Counted from the first letter of the stretch, positions 19,485 through 30,204 are shown. The stretch is DNA of 64,000 bases from Sphingomonas sp. Leaf17 (GCF_001421505.1 NZ_LMKL01000004.1:372001-436000), one strand, 5' to 3'. Translations and numbers: made by a program. The notes: generated from the sequence alone by a model not told the origin.

Positions 19485-20705
19485 TCAGGCCCAGTTGGCC
19501 ATTTCGGTTTCGAGGTTGGCGCGAACCGCCTCGAAGAACTGCTCGGTGGTCATCCAGGGCTGATCCGGGCCGATGAGGATCGCGAGATCCTTGGTCATCA
19601 TGCCGTCCTCGACCGTCTTCACGCAGACGCGCTCCAGCGTCTCGGCGAAGCGGGTCACGTCGGGCGTGTCGTCGAACTTGCCGCGATACTTCAGGCCGCC
19701 GGTCCAGGCGAAGATCGACGCGATCGGGTTGGTCGACGTCGCCTTGCCCTGCTCGTGCTGGCGGAAGTGACGGGTGACGGTGCCGTGCGCAGCCTCCGCC
19801 TCGATCGTCTTGCCGTCCGGCGTCATCAATACCGACGTCATCAGGCCGAGCGACCCGAAGCCTTGCGCGACCTGGTCCGACTGAACGTCGCCGTCATAGT
19901 TCTTGCACGCCCAGACGAACTCGCCATGCCACTTCAGCGCGGAGGCGACCATGTCGTCGATCAGGCGATGCTGATAGACGATGCCGGCTGCCTTGAAGTC
20001 CGCCTCGAACTCGGCCTCGAACACTTCCTGGAAGATGTCCTTGAAGCGGCCGTCATAGGCCTTGAGGATGGTGTTCTTGGTCGACAGGTACACCGGCCAG
20101 TTGCGGCCGAGACCATAGTTCAGGCTGGCGCGCGCGAAGTCGCGGATCGAATCGTCGAGGTTGTACATCGCCTGTGCGATGCCGGCGGACGGGAAGCGGA
20201 ACACCTCCTCGTCGATCACGGTGCCATCGTCGCCCTCGAACACCAGGCGCAGCTTGCCCGGACCGGGGACCTTGTAGTCGGTCGCGCGATACTGGTCGCC
20301 GAACGCGTGACGGCCGACGACGATCGGATGCGTCCAGCCCGGGATCAGGCGGGGGACGTTCTTGATGACGATCGGTTCGCGGAACACCACGCCGCCCAGG
20401 ATGTTGCGGATCGTGCCGTTGGGCGACTTCCACATCTTCTTGAGGTCGAATTCCTTCACCCGGTCCTCGTCCGGGGTGATCGTCGCGCACTTGACGCCGA
20501 CACCGTATTTCTGGGTCGCCTTCGCGCTGTCGACCGTCACCTTGTCGTCGGTGTCGTCACGGTGCTTCATGCCGAGGTCGTAATAATCGAGGTCGATATC
20601 GAGGTACGGCTTGATGAGACGCTCGCGGATCCATTCCCAGATGATCCGGGTCATCTCGTCGCCGTCCATCTCCACGACCGGCGTCTTTACCTTGATCTTC
20701 GCCAT
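19485..20705 (-). CDS. icd: NADP-dependent isocitrate dehydrogenase
   Basis: A 406-residue TCA-cycle enzyme that oxidatively decarboxylates isocitrate to 2-oxoglutarate, giving NADPH. The sequence is of the eukaryotic-like type II group found in many alphaproteobacteria: it starts [20 protein letters not shown], with [12 protein letters not shown] as the substrate-binding loop, and [22 protein letters not shown] and [17 protein letters not shown] for metal and cofactor binding. Length is right for this group. Transcribed alone, with a hairpin terminator downstream. Confidence 0.98.
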   Translation of the reverse strand: MAKIKVKTPVVEMDGDEMTRIIWEWIRERLIKPYLDIDLDYYDLGMKHRDDTDDKVTVDSAKATQKYGVGVKCATITPDEDRVKEFDLKKMWKSPNGTIRNILGGVVFREPIVIKNVPRLIPGWTHPIVVGRHAFGDQYRATDYKVPGPGKLRLVFEGDDGTVIDEEVFRFPSAGIAQAMYNLDDSIRDFARASLNYGLGRNWPVYLSTKNTILKAYDGRFKDIFQEVFEAEFEADFKAAGIVYQHRLIDDMVASALKWHGEFVWACKNYDGDVQSDQVAQGFGSLGLMTSVLMTPDGKTIEAEAAHGTVTRHFRQHEQGKATSTNPIASIFAWTGGLKYRGKFDDTPDVTRFAETLERVCVKTVEDGMMTKDLAILIGPDQPWMTTEQFFEAVRANLETEMANWA

Positions 20706-20835
20706 GAATGCATTTTCCTGTGCGCTGTTTGGGGAGGTTGACGATGCGTCTAGGGGAGGCGGTCGCGACGATCAACCTTGCCGGATGTGATCGACGCGCA
20801 TTGTCAGGCCGATGCCGCACCGATACACGAGAGCC

Positions 20836-21558
20836 ATGCCATCCTTAGAAAAGCCACCCGTCGTCACGACAACCGTCAAGTGGCGCTTCCCCGCCGTCCA
20901 TCCCGAGGGGCGTAAATACGTCCTGATCTCCTGCGGTCTGACACTGCTGGCGACGATGCTGACCAACGTGCTGTTCTGGCCGTTCGTCGGCCTGACGATT
21001 TGGGTCGCGGCGTTCTTCCGTGATCCGGTACGCACGACGCCGGCGGGTGAGGGGCTGGTGATCGCGCCGGCGGACGGTCTGGTGACGATGATCGTCCGGG
21101 TGCCGGTGCCGCGCGAGATGGCGGCTGAACTGAACGCGACCTCGTTGGTCCGCGTGTCGATGTTCATGAGCGTGTTCGACGTTCACATCAACCGGACGCC
21201 GATCGCCGGCGTCATCCGCCAGGTCGTGTATATCTCGGGCAAGTTCCTGAACGCCGATCTCGACAAGGCGTCGGAGGAAAACGAGCGCCAGCATTTCGTC
21301 GTCGAGGGGCGTGATGGCCGCAAGATCGGCTTTACCCAGATTGCCGGACTGGTCGCGCGTCGCATCCTGTGCTTCGTGAAGCCGGGCGACATGGTTGCCA
21401 CCGGCCAGCGGATCGGCCTGATCCGCTTCGGCAGCCGCGTTGACGTATACCTGCCCGACGACGTCGTGCCGCAGGTGGCGCTGGGTCAGCGTACCATCGC
21501 CGGGGAAACCGTCATCGGCCGCGTCATGGGCACGCCCGTCAGCGGGATTTCGCAGTGA
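20836..21558 (+). CDS. psd: Phosphatidylserine decarboxylase proenzyme
   Basis: A 240-residue short-form PSD that makes phosphatidylethanolamine at the inner membrane. A hydrophobic segment near residues 32-60 anchors the N terminus. [16 protein letters not shown] is a conserved block, and [11 protein letters not shown] near the C terminus contains the Gly-Ser self-cleavage site whose Ser becomes the pyruvoyl cofactor. The start MPSLEKP is preferred over an upstream in-frame ATG. The stop overlaps the GTG start of pssA (GTGA), so the two consecutive phosphatidylethanolamine-pathway steps are co-translated. Confidence 0.96.
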   Translation: MPSLEKPPVVTTTVKWRFPAVHPEGRKYVLISCGLTLLATMLTNVLFWPFVGLTIWVAAFFRDPVRTTPAGEGLVIAPADGLVTMIVRVPVPREMAAELNATSLVRVSMFMSVFDVHINRTPIAGVIRQVVYISGKFLNADLDKASEENERQHFVVEGRDGRKIGFTQIAGLVARRILCFVKPGDMVATGQRIGLIRFGSRVDVYLPDDVVPQVALGQRTIAGETVIGRVMGTPVSGISQ

Positions 21559-22403
21559 TCCCAGCAAAGTCGGCGACGTCCGGGCGATCGGCGCGCGCAT
21601 CCGGCGCTGGCCGACGCCGGGCGCGCATGCCGCGCGGCTTCCCGTTGCGATCGGTCCTGCCCAATGCGGTGACGGCGCTGGCTCTGTGCTCGGGGCTGTC
21701 CGGCGTTCGCTTCGCGATTGCCGGGCAGTGGGAATATGCCGTCGCCATGATCATGGTCGCTGGTGTGCTTGATGGTCTGGACGGTCGCATCGCGCGCATG
21801 CTGCGCGGGGAAAGCCGGTTCGGGGCTGAGCTGGATTCACTGTCCGACGCGATCTCGTTCGGCGTCGCGCCCGCGCTGATCCTGTATCTCTGGTCGCTGG
21901 CATGGTTGCCGCGGGTCGGCTGGATCTGTGCACTGATCTTCGCGGTGTTCTGCGCGTTGCGTCTGGCCCGGTTCAACGCGGCGATCGACGAAAGCGACCA
22001 ACCACACAAGTCCGCCGGTTTCTTTACCGGTATTCCGGCACCGGCGGGCGCGGGCGTTGCCATGCTGCCAATGTATCTGTGGTTCGTGACGGACCTTCCG
22101 GTCTTTGCGTCGCCCTATCTCGTGGCACCGTGGACAGCGTTTTCGGCCATCCTGATGGTATCGAGTATCGCAACCTTCTCATGGAAGTCGCTGAAACTCC
22201 GTCGTCATGTTCGGTTCGAGGCGCTGGTTGCCATCGTGCTGATTGGCGCGGCATTGGTGTCCGCCCCGTGGCACACGCTGGCCGTCATCACCATCGTCTA
22301 TGTCGCGCTGCTGCCGCTCAGCATTGCCAGCTATGCCCGGGTCAAGCGGCTTCGCGCAACGAACGCAGTGCCGACGGAACCGGCGTCGACGCCCAGCGCC
22401 TGA
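21555..22403 (+). CDS. pssA: CDP-diacylglycerol-serine O-phosphatidyltransferase
   Basis: A 282-residue membrane enzyme that makes phosphatidylserine, the substrate of the upstream decarboxylase. The CDP-alcohol phosphatidyltransferase signature D-G-x2-A-R-x8-G-x3-D-x3-D is complete in [20 protein letters not shown] followed by LDSLSD. Several hydrophobic segments follow. The GTG start overlaps psd by 4 bases; a later ATG (MPRGFPLRS, 24 codons in) is the alternative and would drop an Arg/Ala-rich tail. The last 62 bases overlap a small gene on the other strand. Confidence 0.95.
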   Translation: MIPAKSATSGRSARASGAGRRRARMPRGFPLRSVLPNAVTALALCSGLSGVRFAIAGQWEYAVAMIMVAGVLDGLDGRIARMLRGESRFGAELDSLSDAISFGVAPALILYLWSLAWLPRVGWICALIFAVFCALRLARFNAAIDESDQPHKSAGFFTGIPAPAGAGVAMLPMYLWFVTDLPVFASPYLVAPWTAFSAILMVSSIATFSWKSLKLRRHVRFEALVAIVLIGAALVSAPWHTLAVITIVYVALLPLSIASYARVKRLRATNAVPTEPASTPSA

Positions 22404-22578
22404 CGGCGATGCGGCGTTCGGCCGTCGCCAGTGTCTGGAGCGGCGCGAATGCGCGTTCCGGATTGCCGGCCGCCAGATCCAGGATGCGACGCCACTGCGG
22501 GGCGATCATCGCGTAGATGACGGTAACCGACAGGATGAAAGCACCGGCAAAGATCGCTGCGTTAATGAAAGAGCCCAA
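22342..22578 (-). CDS. Small single-span membrane protein, TTG start
   Basis: A 78-residue protein starting (as Met) GSFINAAIFAGAFILSVTVIYAMIAPQWRRI, with one transmembrane helix near residues 5-25 and a basic cytoplasmic tail rich in Arg. Start is TTG at 22578, five bases after a strong GGAGG; the upstream extension in the same frame looks non-coding. No family name is known to me. Its last 62 bases lie antisense to the 3' end of pssA. Confidence 0.65.
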   Translation of the reverse strand: MGSFINAAIFAGAFILSVTVIYAMIAPQWRRILDLAAGNPERAFAPLQTLATAERRIAVRRWASTPVPSALRSLREAA

Positions 22579-22899
22579 GTCCGCCTCCAGTTCGAAAGTC
22601 GCGAACGCATTACAAGCCGGATCAACAGCTTGACGTCCGATTAGGTTCCCGTCGCGCAACGACCCCGTCATCCGTGCCGATCGTTTCGATGCCGATTCGG
22701 ACGACTGATAGTGCCCCTGTACGCCGTGTGAACCCTGTGTGTTCCCATTTCGTTCTTTCGTCAAGCGGTTGCATCATGGCAGGCGCTCGGCTAAAGCGCG
22801 CGCCTCTACATCCCGCATGGGAAGCATATAGCCCGGTGCCGCGGCCTTCAGGTCATGGTCATCCGCTTCCCAGAGGCTCAACCGGAAGGAGTTATCCCT
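22579..22899. other. Intergenic region upstream of rpsB
   Basis: This 321-base stretch has no convincing gene. It must hold the promoters for rpsB on the right and for the small membrane protein on the left. A GGAAGGAG ribosome site lies 8 bases before the rpsB ATG. Ribosomal-protein leaders often regulate autogenously, but I see no recognisable leader structure here. Confidence 0.6.
22769..22797 (+). promoter_or_regulatory. Candidate rpsB promoter
   Basis: TTGCAT at 22769-22774 and TAAAGC at 22792-22797 are spaced by 17 bases and lie about 100 bases before the rpsB start. The -10 matches only three of six consensus bases, so this is tentative. Confidence 0.25.
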
Positions 22900-23754
22900 A
22901 TGGCGGCACCTGTCGTCTCCATGCAGCAGTTGATCGAAACTGGTGCGCACTTTGGTCACCAGACGCATCGCTGGAACCCGAAGATGAAGCCCTACATCTT
23001 TGGTGACCGCAACGGCGTTCACATCCTCGACCTGTCGCAGACCGTGCCGCTGTTCGCACGCGCGCTCGAGTTCGTGTCGCAGTCGGTCGCCGGCGGCGGC
23101 AAGGTCCTGTTCGTCGGCACCAAGCGTCAGGCGCAGGATCCGGTCGCGGACGCGGCGCGCAAGTCGGGCCAGCATTTCGTCAACCATCGCTGGCTGGGCG
23201 GCATGCTCACCAACTGGAAGACGATCAGCAACTCGATCAAGCGCATGAAGACGCTTGAGGAGCAGCTGTCGGGCGACACGCACGGCCTGACCAAGAAGGA
23301 AGTGCTGCAGCTGACCCGCGAAAAGGACAAGCTGGAATTGTCGCTGGGCGGCATCCGCGACATGGGCGGCATCCCCGACGTGATGTTCGTGATCGACGCG
23401 AACAAAGAAGAACTGGCGATCAAGGAAGCCAACACGCTGGGTATTCCCGTCGTCGCTATCCTCGACTCGAACGTGTCGCCGGACGGCATCGCCTTCCCGG
23501 TGCCCGCCAACGACGACGCCAGCCGCGCCATCCGCCTGTATTGCGAAGCCATCGCGATCGCCGCGACCCGTGGCGGTCACGAGCAGCAGCAACGCCGTGG
23601 CCAGGACATCGGTTCGATGGTCACGCCGCCGAGCGAGGACGAGCTGGGCACCGACCCGATCGTCGAGGAAGCTCCGGCTGCCCAGACGGCCGAGGCTGCA
23701 CAGCCGGTCGAGACCGAGCAGGCCGTAGAGGCGGAACGCCAGCTCGACGCGTAA
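22900..23754 (+). CDS. rpsB: 30S ribosomal protein S2
   Basis: A 284-residue S2 protein of the small ribosomal subunit. The opening [30 protein letters not shown] and the central [31 protein letters not shown] and [19 protein letters not shown] blocks are family hallmarks. It carries a C-terminal extension of about 40 residues rich in Glu/Ala/Pro/Gln beyond the E. coli length, as in other sphingomonads. First gene of the rpsB-tsf pair. Confidence 0.99.
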   Translation: MAAPVVSMQQLIETGAHFGHQTHRWNPKMKPYIFGDRNGVHILDLSQTVPLFARALEFVSQSVAGGGKVLFVGTKRQAQDPVADAARKSGQHFVNHRWLGGMLTNWKTISNSIKRMKTLEEQLSGDTHGLTKKEVLQLTREKDKLELSLGGIRDMGGIPDVMFVIDANKEELAIKEANTLGIPVVAILDSNVSPDGIAFPVPANDDASRAIRLYCEAIAIAATRGGHEQQQRRGQDIGSMVTPPSEDELGTDPIVEEAPAAQTAEAAQPVETEQAVEAERQLDA

Positions 23755-23775
23755 GCGTCGTCGCCGAACCGTCAT

Positions 23776-23811
23776 GCGGGCGGGGTAAGGCAGCCGCCTT
23801 GCCTCGCCCGC
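23776..23811 (+). terminator. Strong hairpin between rpsB and tsf (attenuator-like)
   Basis: A 16-base stem (GCGGGCGGGGTAAGGC with GCCTTGCCTCGCCCGC, two G-T pairs) closes over a 4-base AGCC loop, 22 bases after the rpsB stop. No T tract follows, so it is more likely a partial attenuator or mRNA-stabilising structure that sets the ratio of S2 to EF-Ts. Confidence 0.5.
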
Positions 23812-23844
23812 ACCCATATTCGACACACAAGAAGGACGACTGAC

Positions 23845-24771
23845 ATGGCCGACATCACGGCAGCAGCGGTAAAGGATCTGCGCGACAAGAGCGGCGCAGG
23901 CATGATGGATTGCAAGAAGGCGCTGACCGAGGCCGCCGGCGATATGGACGCGGCAATGGACTGGTTGCGCACCAAGGGCCTCGCCGCCGCGCAGAAGAAG
24001 TCGAGCCGGACCGCGGCCGAGGGGCTGGTCGGCGTTGCCGTATCTGGCACCAAGGGTGCTGCGGTCGAGGTGAACTCGGAGACGGACTTCGTCGCCAAGA
24101 ACGACCAGTTCCAGTCGTTCGTCCGCGAGGTCACCCAGATCGCGCTGGCCAAGGGCGACAATATCGACGCGCTGAAGGCCGAGGCAATGCCGTCGGGCAA
24201 GACCGTCGAGGAGACGCTCACCAACAACATCGCCACGATCGGCGAGAACCAGTCGTTGCGTCGCGCGCGTCACCTGGAAGTAACCAAGGGTGCGATCGTG
24301 CCCTACGTTCATAATGCGGCCGCACCCGGCCTCGGCAAGATCGGCGTGCTCGTCGCGCTTGAGTCGGAGGCGTCGGACGAGGTGCTCCAGGCGCTCGGCA
24401 AGCAGCTGGCGATGCACATCGCCGCGGCCTTCCCGCAGGCGCTGAACGAGGAAGACCTCGACGCCGAGCTGATCGAGCGCGAGCGCGCGATCGCCGCTGA
24501 GAAGGCCGGCGAGTCGGGCAAGCCCGCCGAGATCGTCGCCAAGATGGTCGACGGTGCGATCGCCAAGTATCGCAAGGAGCATGCGCTGGTCAGCCAGCTG
24601 TTCGTCATGGACGGCAAGACCAAGATCAGCGACGTGGTGGCCAAGGCCGGCAAGGACGCGGGTGCCGAGATCAAGCTGGTGGACTATGTTCGCTTCCAGC
24701 TGGGCGAGGGCATCGAGAAGGAAGTCAGCGATTTCGCCGCCGAAGTCGCCGCGACCGCCGGCATCAAGTAA
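23845..24771 (+). CDS. tsf: Translation elongation factor Ts
   Basis: A 308-residue guanine-nucleotide exchange factor for EF-Tu. The N-terminal domain ([22 protein letters not shown]) contains the EF-Ts signature, then [19 protein letters not shown] and [15 protein letters not shown]. The dimerisation and C-terminal modules follow to [15 protein letters not shown]. Length and order after rpsB are typical. A perfect terminator follows. Confidence 0.99.
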   Translation: MADITAAAVKDLRDKSGAGMMDCKKALTEAAGDMDAAMDWLRTKGLAAAQKKSSRTAAEGLVGVAVSGTKGAAVEVNSETDFVAKNDQFQSFVREVTQIALAKGDNIDALKAEAMPSGKTVEETLTNNIATIGENQSLRRARHLEVTKGAIVPYVHNAAAPGLGKIGVLVALESEASDEVLQALGKQLAMHIAAAFPQALNEEDLDAELIERERAIAAEKAGESGKPAEIVAKMVDGAIAKYRKEHALVSQLFVMDGKTKISDVVAKAGKDAGAEIKLVDYVRFQLGEGIEKEVSDFAAEVAATAGIK

Positions 24772-24811
24772 GCACGGCACCCTGTCCCGAATGGGATATG
24801 GGGTTGAAGGA

Positions 24812-24840
24812 GGGGATGCGATCCGTCGCATCCCCTTTTT
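24812..24840 (+). terminator. Rho-independent terminator of rpsB-tsf
   Basis: GGGGATGCGA (24812-24821) pairs perfectly with TCGCATCCCC (24826-24835) around a TCCG loop, followed by five Ts. It begins 40 bases after the tsf stop. Confidence 0.9.
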
Positions 24841-24974
24841 GCTGCCTCCGTTTGTACGCCGCTCGCGTGCTTTCGCCGATGTGACGGACAGGACGCGCTT
24901 CCAATCCGCTGCATCGCCGCCTAGGGTGCGCGCCGCCCACCTCCCGAACCCTCACTTCCAGACCATTGGACCCA

Positions 24975-25715
24975 ATGACTGAACCGCGCTACAAACGCAT
25001 CCTCCTGAAGCTGTCCGGCGAAGTGCTGATGGGGGAGGGTGGCCTTGCGATCGATCCCGCCATCACCGCGCGTGTCGCCAGCGAAATCGCCGAGGTGAAG
25101 GCCAGGGGCTATGAACTGTGCATCGTCGTCGGGGGTGGCAACATCTTCCGTGGGCTTGCAGCGGCCGCAAAGGGTTTCGAGCGGGCGACCGCCGATTACA
25201 TGGGCATGCTCGCGACCGTCATGAACGCGCTCGCGGTACAGAATGCGCTGGAGCAGATCGGCGTCGACACGCGGGTCCAGTCGGCAATCCCGATGGCCAG
25301 CGTCTGCGAACCCTTCATCCGGCGGCGTGCCGAGCGGCATCTGGAAAAGGGCCGCGTCGTGATCTTCGCGGCCGGTGTCGGCAGTCCGTTCTTCACCACT
25401 GATTCGGGAGCCGCGCTGCGCGCCGCCGAAATGAAGTGCGATGCGCTGTTCAAGGGCACGTCGGTCGACGGCATCTACGACGCCGATCCGAAGGTCGTGA
25501 AGGACGCCAAGCGCTACGACACGATCAGCTATGACACGGTGCTGTCGGCGAACCTGAAGGTCATGGACGCCAGCGCGGTCGCGCTGTGCCGCGACAACAA
25601 TATTCCGATCGTCGTCTTCAACATCCGCGAACACGGCAACTTCGCCTCGGTTCTGAGCGGTGAAGGCGTATCGACGATCGTGCAAACACTGGAGACTCCC
25701 AATGCCAGCCTATGA
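24975..25715 (+). CDS. pyrH: Uridylate kinase
   Basis: A 246-residue hexameric UMP kinase for pyrimidine nucleotide synthesis. It starts [30 protein letters not shown] and [19 protein letters not shown] are diagnostic, and [14 protein letters not shown] and [12 protein letters not shown] complete the nucleotide site. The ATG is preferred over a TTG three codons upstream. The last 14 bases overlap the frr start, as expected for a coupled pyrH-frr pair. Confidence 0.98.
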   Translation: MTEPRYKRILLKLSGEVLMGEGGLAIDPAITARVASEIAEVKARGYELCIVVGGGNIFRGLAAAAKGFERATADYMGMLATVMNALAVQNALEQIGVDTRVQSAIPMASVCEPFIRRRAERHLEKGRVVIFAAGVGSPFFTTDSGAALRAAEMKCDALFKGTSVDGIYDADPKVVKDAKRYDTISYDTVLSANLKVMDASAVALCRDNNIPIVVFNIREHGNFASVLSGEGVSTIVQTLETPNASL

Positions 25716-26259
25716 CAAGTCCGATCTGGAGCGCCGCATGGCCGGTGCCGTCGAAGCCCTGAAGCACGATTTGGGCGGCCTGCGCACCGGTCGCGCGCAG
25801 ACGACGCTGCTCGATCCGGTGATGGTGACCGTCTATGGGTCGTCGATGCCGCTGAACCAGGTGGCGACCGTGTCCGCGCCCGAGCCGCGGATGCTGTCGG
25901 TGCAGGTCTGGGACAAGTCCAACGTTGGCCCGGCCGACAAGGCGATCCGGTCGGCTGGCCTTGGCCTGAACCCGATCGTCGACGGCCAGACCCTGCGCCT
26001 GCCGATCCCCGACCTGACCGAGGAGCGCCGCAAGGAACTGGCCAAGCTGGCCAACCAGTATGCCGAAAAGGCTCGCATTGCCGTGCGCAACGTGCGCCGC
26101 GACGGCATGGATTCGCTTAAGGTTGACGAGAAGAAGGGCGTGTTCGGCGAGGACGATCGCAAGCGGCACGAGACCGAGGTCCAGAAGCTGACCGATGCGA
26201 TCATCGCCGAACTGGACGCGACGGCGGCCGCCAAGGAGAAGGAAATCCTCGGCAAGTGA
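25702..26259 (+). CDS. frr: Ribosome recycling factor
   Basis: A 185-residue factor that, with EF-G, splits post-termination ribosomes. It shows the expected opening [33 protein letters not shown] (helix 1), domain II with the [15 protein letters not shown] block, and the C-terminal long helices starting [27 protein letters not shown]. Standard length. Start overlaps pyrH by 14 bases and its stop overlaps uppS as GTGA. Confidence 0.99.
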   Translation: MPAYDKSDLERRMAGAVEALKHDLGGLRTGRAQTTLLDPVMVTVYGSSMPLNQVATVSAPEPRMLSVQVWDKSNVGPADKAIRSAGLGLNPIVDGQTLRLPIPDLTEERRKELAKLANQYAEKARIAVRNVRRDGMDSLKVDEKKGVFGEDDRKRHETEVQKLTDAIIAELDATAAAKEKEILGK

Positions 26260-27029
26260 AACCGCTCGCGGTCCCGGTTTCTGGCCCGGTTGCCGGTGCC
26301 GCGGCAAATCCGGTCGCGGTTCCCGCCGGCGGGGGCGTGCCGCGCCATGTCGCCATCATCATGGACGGCAACGGACGCTGGGCGAAGAAGCGGTTCCTGC
26401 CGCGCTTCGCAGGCCACAAGGCCGGGGTCGACGCGGTCCGCCGGGTAACCCGGGCCGCGCGGGCGATGGGGATCGAGGCGCTGACGCTGTATGCGTTTTC
26501 GTCCGAAAACTGGCGGCGGCCGGAGGAGGAGGTCAGCGACCTGATGGGTTTGCTGCGCCACTTCATCAAAAGCGACATCGAGGAACTGGTACGCGAGGGT
26601 GTCCGGCTGCGGATCATCGGCGACTATCGCCGGTTTTCGTCCGATCTGGTCGATCTGGTCGATGATGCGGTGGCCCGGACGGCGTCCAATACGGGACCGG
26701 TCCTGGCTATCGCGCTGAACTACGGCGCGCAGGCCGAACTAGCGGCGGCCGTGCGACGGCTGGCGGGCAAGGCGCGGGACGGCACGATTGACCCGGCAGC
26801 GATCGACGAACGGGCGATCGAGGCGGAACTCGACACGAGCAACCTGCCGCCGCTCGACCTGATGATCCGCACGTCGGGAGAGCAGCGCCTGTCCAACTTC
26901 CTGCTGTGGCAGGCGGCCTATGCCGAACTGCTGTTCGTCGACACGCTGTGGCCCGATTTCGACGAGCGCGCGCTGGCGGATGCGGTTGCGGTGTTCGGGT
27001 GTCGCCAGCGGCGGTTCGGCGGCCTGTGA
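26256..27029 (+). CDS. uppS: Undecaprenyl (polyprenyl) diphosphate synthase
   Basis: A 257-residue cis-prenyltransferase making the C55 lipid carrier for peptidoglycan. After a Pro/Ala/Val-rich N-terminal tail of about 28 residues, [16 protein letters not shown] has the essential Asp near residue 37, and [14 protein letters not shown] follows. The second signature [25 protein letters not shown] is complete. The GTG start is chosen for the 4-base overlap with frr; a later start would remove the tail. The gene overlaps cdsA as GTGA. Confidence 0.97.
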   Translation: MKPLAVPVSGPVAGAAANPVAVPAGGGVPRHVAIIMDGNGRWAKKRFLPRFAGHKAGVDAVRRVTRAARAMGIEALTLYAFSSENWRRPEEEVSDLMGLLRHFIKSDIEELVREGVRLRIIGDYRRFSSDLVDLVDDAVARTASNTGPVLAIALNYGAQAELAAAVRRLAGKARDGTIDPAAIDERAIEAELDTSNLPPLDLMIRTSGEQRLSNFLLWQAAYAELLFVDTLWPDFDERALADAVAVFGCRQRRFGGL

Positions 27030-27823
27030 GCATTCCCGATCCGGCGGTCCGTACGCCGTCCAACCTTCGGTTGCGGATGGTCGCCAGCGTGGCGATGATC
27101 GCGGTCGCGACGCTGGCGCTGTATCTGGGCGGTCTGGCCTTCTGGTTGCTGACGGTCGTCATCGCGCTGCTGATGATGGACGAGTGGGGCGACCTGCTGG
27201 ACCTGCCGCGCGACCGAAAGCGGCTGGCGCAATATGCGCTGTCGGTGCCGCTGGCGATCATGGCACCGATCGCGGCGGGTCCGGGTGCGTTCGCGCTGGG
27301 GCTGTTGGCCGGGGCGGCGTTCTTCGTCGTCATCGTCACGCGCAACCGGATGCTCGCGGCGGGTGTGCTGTATTGCGGGCTGCCGGTCTTTTCGTTGCTG
27401 CTGATCGACGTGCAGACACAGGGGTTGATGTTCACGCTTTGGGCGATGGCGCTGGTGTGGGCGAGCGACATCGGCGCATTCTTTGCCGGGCGGACGATCG
27501 GCGGGCCGAAACTGGCCCCGCGGCTCAGCCCGAACAAGACCTGGGCGGGGCTGATCGGTGGTGTCGTGCTGTCGAGCGTGCTGGCGGCCGGGATGCACTG
27601 GTATTTCGGCCTGCCGTGGCGTCTGACGCTGGCGACGCCGGTGCTGGCAGTGCTGTCGCAGGGCGGCGACCTGTTCGAAAGCTGGATGAAGCGGCGCGCG
27701 GGCGTGAAGGATAGTGGGAATATCCTGCCGGGGCACGGCGGCGTGCTCGACCGGCTCGACGGGGTCGTACCGGTCGCCCCGGTGGCGGCGTTGCTGGTGA
27801 TCCTGCCGGCACTGATCGGATGA
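27026..27823 (+). CDS. cdsA: Phosphatidate cytidylyltransferase
   Basis: A 265-residue polytopic membrane enzyme making CDP-diacylglycerol, the substrate of PssA encoded upstream. Hydrophobic segments alternate through the protein. The family signature is near the C terminus: ESWMKRRAGVKDSGNILPGH continuing GGVLDRLD, and SPNKTWAGLIGG is the preceding conserved loop. Start is GTG, overlapping the uppS stop; the frame is open further upstream but that part lies inside uppS. Confidence 0.96.
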   Translation: MSIPDPAVRTPSNLRLRMVASVAMIAVATLALYLGGLAFWLLTVVIALLMMDEWGDLLDLPRDRKRLAQYALSVPLAIMAPIAAGPGAFALGLLAGAAFFVVIVTRNRMLAAGVLYCGLPVFSLLLIDVQTQGLMFTLWAMALVWASDIGAFFAGRTIGGPKLAPRLSPNKTWAGLIGGVVLSSVLAAGMHWYFGLPWRLTLATPVLAVLSQGGDLFESWMKRRAGVKDSGNILPGHGGVLDRLDGVVPVAPVAALLVILPALIG

Positions 27824-28992
27824 GAACCGGCACGATGAGAACCGTCACGATTCTGGGGGCGACCGGTTCGGTCGGTACGTCCACGCTTGACCTGGTCGAG
27901 CGCGAGCCGGACCGGTTCCGGGTCCGTGCGCTGACCGCCAATTGTGATGTCGAGCGCCTCGCGGCGGCGGCGATCCGGACGCGGGCCGAACTGGCGGTCG
28001 TGGCCGACGAGGCGTGCCTGCCCGATTTGCGGGATGCGCTGTCGGGCACCGGTATCCGCGCGGCGGGTGGCGCGACCGGCATCGACGAGGCGGCAGCAAG
28101 CGGCGCGGACTGGACGATGGGGGCGATCGTCGGCTGTGCCGGACTGAAGCCGATCATGACCGCGCTGCGCAGCGGTGGCGTCGTGGTGCTGGCGAACAAG
28201 GAACCATTGGTGTCGGCCGGTGACATCGTGCTTGCCGCCGCGCGCGATCACCATGCGACCGTGCTGCCGGCCGATTCCGAACACAACGCGATCTATCAGT
28301 GCTTCGATTTCGATCGTCCCGAACGGGTGCGGCGGATCGTCCTGACGGCCAGTGGCGGACCGTTTCGTGACTGGTCGAGCGCGGCGATGCGGGGCGTCAC
28401 GCCGGCGCAGGCGGTCACCCATCCCAACTGGTCGATGGGCGCGAAGATATCGGTCGATTCGGCGACAATGATGAACAAGGGCCTCGAACTGATCGAGGCG
28501 GCGCGGCTGTTCCCAGTCGAGCATGACCGGATCGAGATCGTGCTCCACCGGCAGTCGGTCATTCATTCGATGGTCGATTATGTCGACGGGTCGATGCTCG
28601 CGCAGCTGGGGCCATCGGACATGCGGGTACCGATCGCGCATACGCTGGCGTGGCCGGACCGGATGCCGACGCCGATGCCGCCGCTGGATCTGGTCGCGAT
28701 CGGCCGGCTCGATTTCGAGGCACCCGATCCTGCGCGCTTCCCGGCGTTGCGGCTGGCGCGGACGGCGCTGGATGCCGGCGGTGCGCGACCGGCGATCCTG
28801 AACGCGGCCAATGAGATAGCCGTCGCGGCTTTCCTTGCCGGGCACATCGGCTTCCTCGAAATTGCCGCAATCGTCGAGCATATCCTCGACGGCTATGATC
28901 CGCCCGCACCAACCACGCTGGACGATGTGCTGCACATCGACGGCGAGGCGCGGCGGCGGACCGATATGCGCGTAAAGGATGCGGTCGTTTGA
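27820..28992 (+). CDS. dxr: 1-deoxy-D-xylulose 5-phosphate reductoisomerase
   Basis: A 390-residue NADPH enzyme for the second step of the MEP pathway. The nucleotide site TILGATGSVGTSTLDLV is at the N terminus, LANKEPLVSAG and SEHNAIYQC are in the middle, and ASGGPFRDWS, then HPNWSMGAKISVDSATMMNK with the metal and substrate residues, are conserved. The ATG overlapping the cdsA stop (ATGA) is used; a second Met five codons later is possible. Stop overlaps rseP. Confidence 0.98.
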   Translation: MRTGTMRTVTILGATGSVGTSTLDLVEREPDRFRVRALTANCDVERLAAAAIRTRAELAVVADEACLPDLRDALSGTGIRAAGGATGIDEAAASGADWTMGAIVGCAGLKPIMTALRSGGVVVLANKEPLVSAGDIVLAAARDHHATVLPADSEHNAIYQCFDFDRPERVRRIVLTASGGPFRDWSSAAMRGVTPAQAVTHPNWSMGAKISVDSATMMNKGLELIEAARLFPVEHDRIEIVLHRQSVIHSMVDYVDGSMLAQLGPSDMRVPIAHTLAWPDRMPTPMPPLDLVAIGRLDFEAPDPARFPALRLARTALDAGGARPAILNAANEIAVAAFLAGHIGFLEIAAIVEHILDGYDPPAPTTLDDVLHIDGEARRRTDMRVKDAVV

Positions 28993-30134
28993 TTGAAACC
29001 CCGGGTATCGCGTTCACGATACTGGCTTTTGCCCTCGTCATCGGCCCGCTCGTGTTCATCCACGAAATGGGCCATTATCTGGCGGGGCGGATGTTCGGCG
29101 TGAAGGCCGATGCGTTCGCGGTCGGTTTCGGGCGCGAGATCGCCGGCTTCACCGATTCCCGCGGCACGCGCTGGAAGTTCGGCTGGCTCCCGCTTGGCGG
29201 CTATGTGAAGTTTGCCGGGGACATGAGCCCCGCCAGCACGCCGAACGCCGAATGGCTCGCGCTGCCGGCGGCGGAGCGGCAGCAGACGTTTCAGGCCAAG
29301 CCGGTGTGGCAACGGGCGATTATCGTCGCTGCGGGGCCTGTCATCAATTTCGTGCTGGCGATCATCATCCTGGGCGGCTTTGCCGTCGCGTATGGCGACG
29401 TGCGCCTGCAACCCGTCGTCGGACAGGTTCTGCCCGGCAGCGTCGCCGCGAGCGCTGGCTTCGTCCCCGGCGACCGGATCACCGCAATCGGCGGTCGCGA
29501 GGTGGATTCGTTCAACGACCTGATCCGCTATGTCCAGATCCGCGCGCAGGAGCGGGTGCGGGTGGACTTCGTCCGCGCCGGCACCGCGCGGTCGCGCGAA
29601 CTGGTGATCGGGACCGCGCTGGAACGGGACCGGTTTGGCAATGAATATCGCATGGGGCGGATCGGCATCGCGCCGTCCAATCCGGTGGTCGTTCCGGTCG
29701 GCCTGGTCGAAGCGCCGGGAATCGCCGTGCGCCGCACGGGCGAGATCGTGACGATGATGGTCGAGACGATCGGCCAGGTCATCACCGGCCGGCGGTCGGT
29801 GAAGGAACTGGGCGGGCCGCTGTCGATCGCCAAGGTCGCCGGCGAACAGATGAGCCTGGGCCTCGACGCTTATGTATTCCTGGTCGCGCTCGTGTCGATC
29901 AATCTGGGATTCATCAACCTGTTGCCAATCCCGATGCTGGATGGCGGCCACCTGTTCCTGTATGCGATCGAGGCAGTCCGGCGGCGGCCGGTCACGCCGG
30001 CGGTGCAGGAATGGGCGTTCCGGGGCGGTCTGGCGGCGATCCTGCTGCTGATGCTGGTCGTGACATTCAATGATCTGGGCGCATTGGGGCTCTGGAAGAG
30101 CCTTGGTAAAAATCTGGCTGGCTTGATCGGCTGA
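28989..30134 (+). CDS. rseP: Site-2 protease RseP (M50 zinc metalloprotease)
   Basis: A 381-residue intramembrane protease that cleaves anti-sigma factors and signal-peptide remnants. The zinc motif HEMGH is at residues 25-29 in the first transmembrane helix. A PDZ domain (VLPGSVAASAGFVPGDRITAI) follows the second helix, and the C-terminal NLLPIPMLDGGHLFLYAIE provides the third zinc ligand and LDG motif. Start is TTG, overlapping the dxr stop (TTGA). It precedes bamA, linking envelope stress control with outer-membrane assembly. Confidence 0.97.
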   Translation: MIETPGIAFTILAFALVIGPLVFIHEMGHYLAGRMFGVKADAFAVGFGREIAGFTDSRGTRWKFGWLPLGGYVKFAGDMSPASTPNAEWLALPAAERQQTFQAKPVWQRAIIVAAGPVINFVLAIIILGGFAVAYGDVRLQPVVGQVLPGSVAASAGFVPGDRITAIGGREVDSFNDLIRYVQIRAQERVRVDFVRAGTARSRELVIGTALERDRFGNEYRMGRIGIAPSNPVVVPVGLVEAPGIAVRRTGEIVTMMVETIGQVITGRRSVKELGGPLSIAKVAGEQMSLGLDAYVFLVALVSINLGFINLLPIPMLDGGHLFLYAIEAVRRRPVTPAVQEWAFRGGLAAILLLMLVVTFNDLGALGLWKSLGKNLAGLIG

Positions 30135-30204
30135 CGTGGTTGGGGCAGGGCGGAAACGTGCGGGCGCGAACACGGGCATCTTGGGGTATAGTTTGGTGAC
30201 AGCG

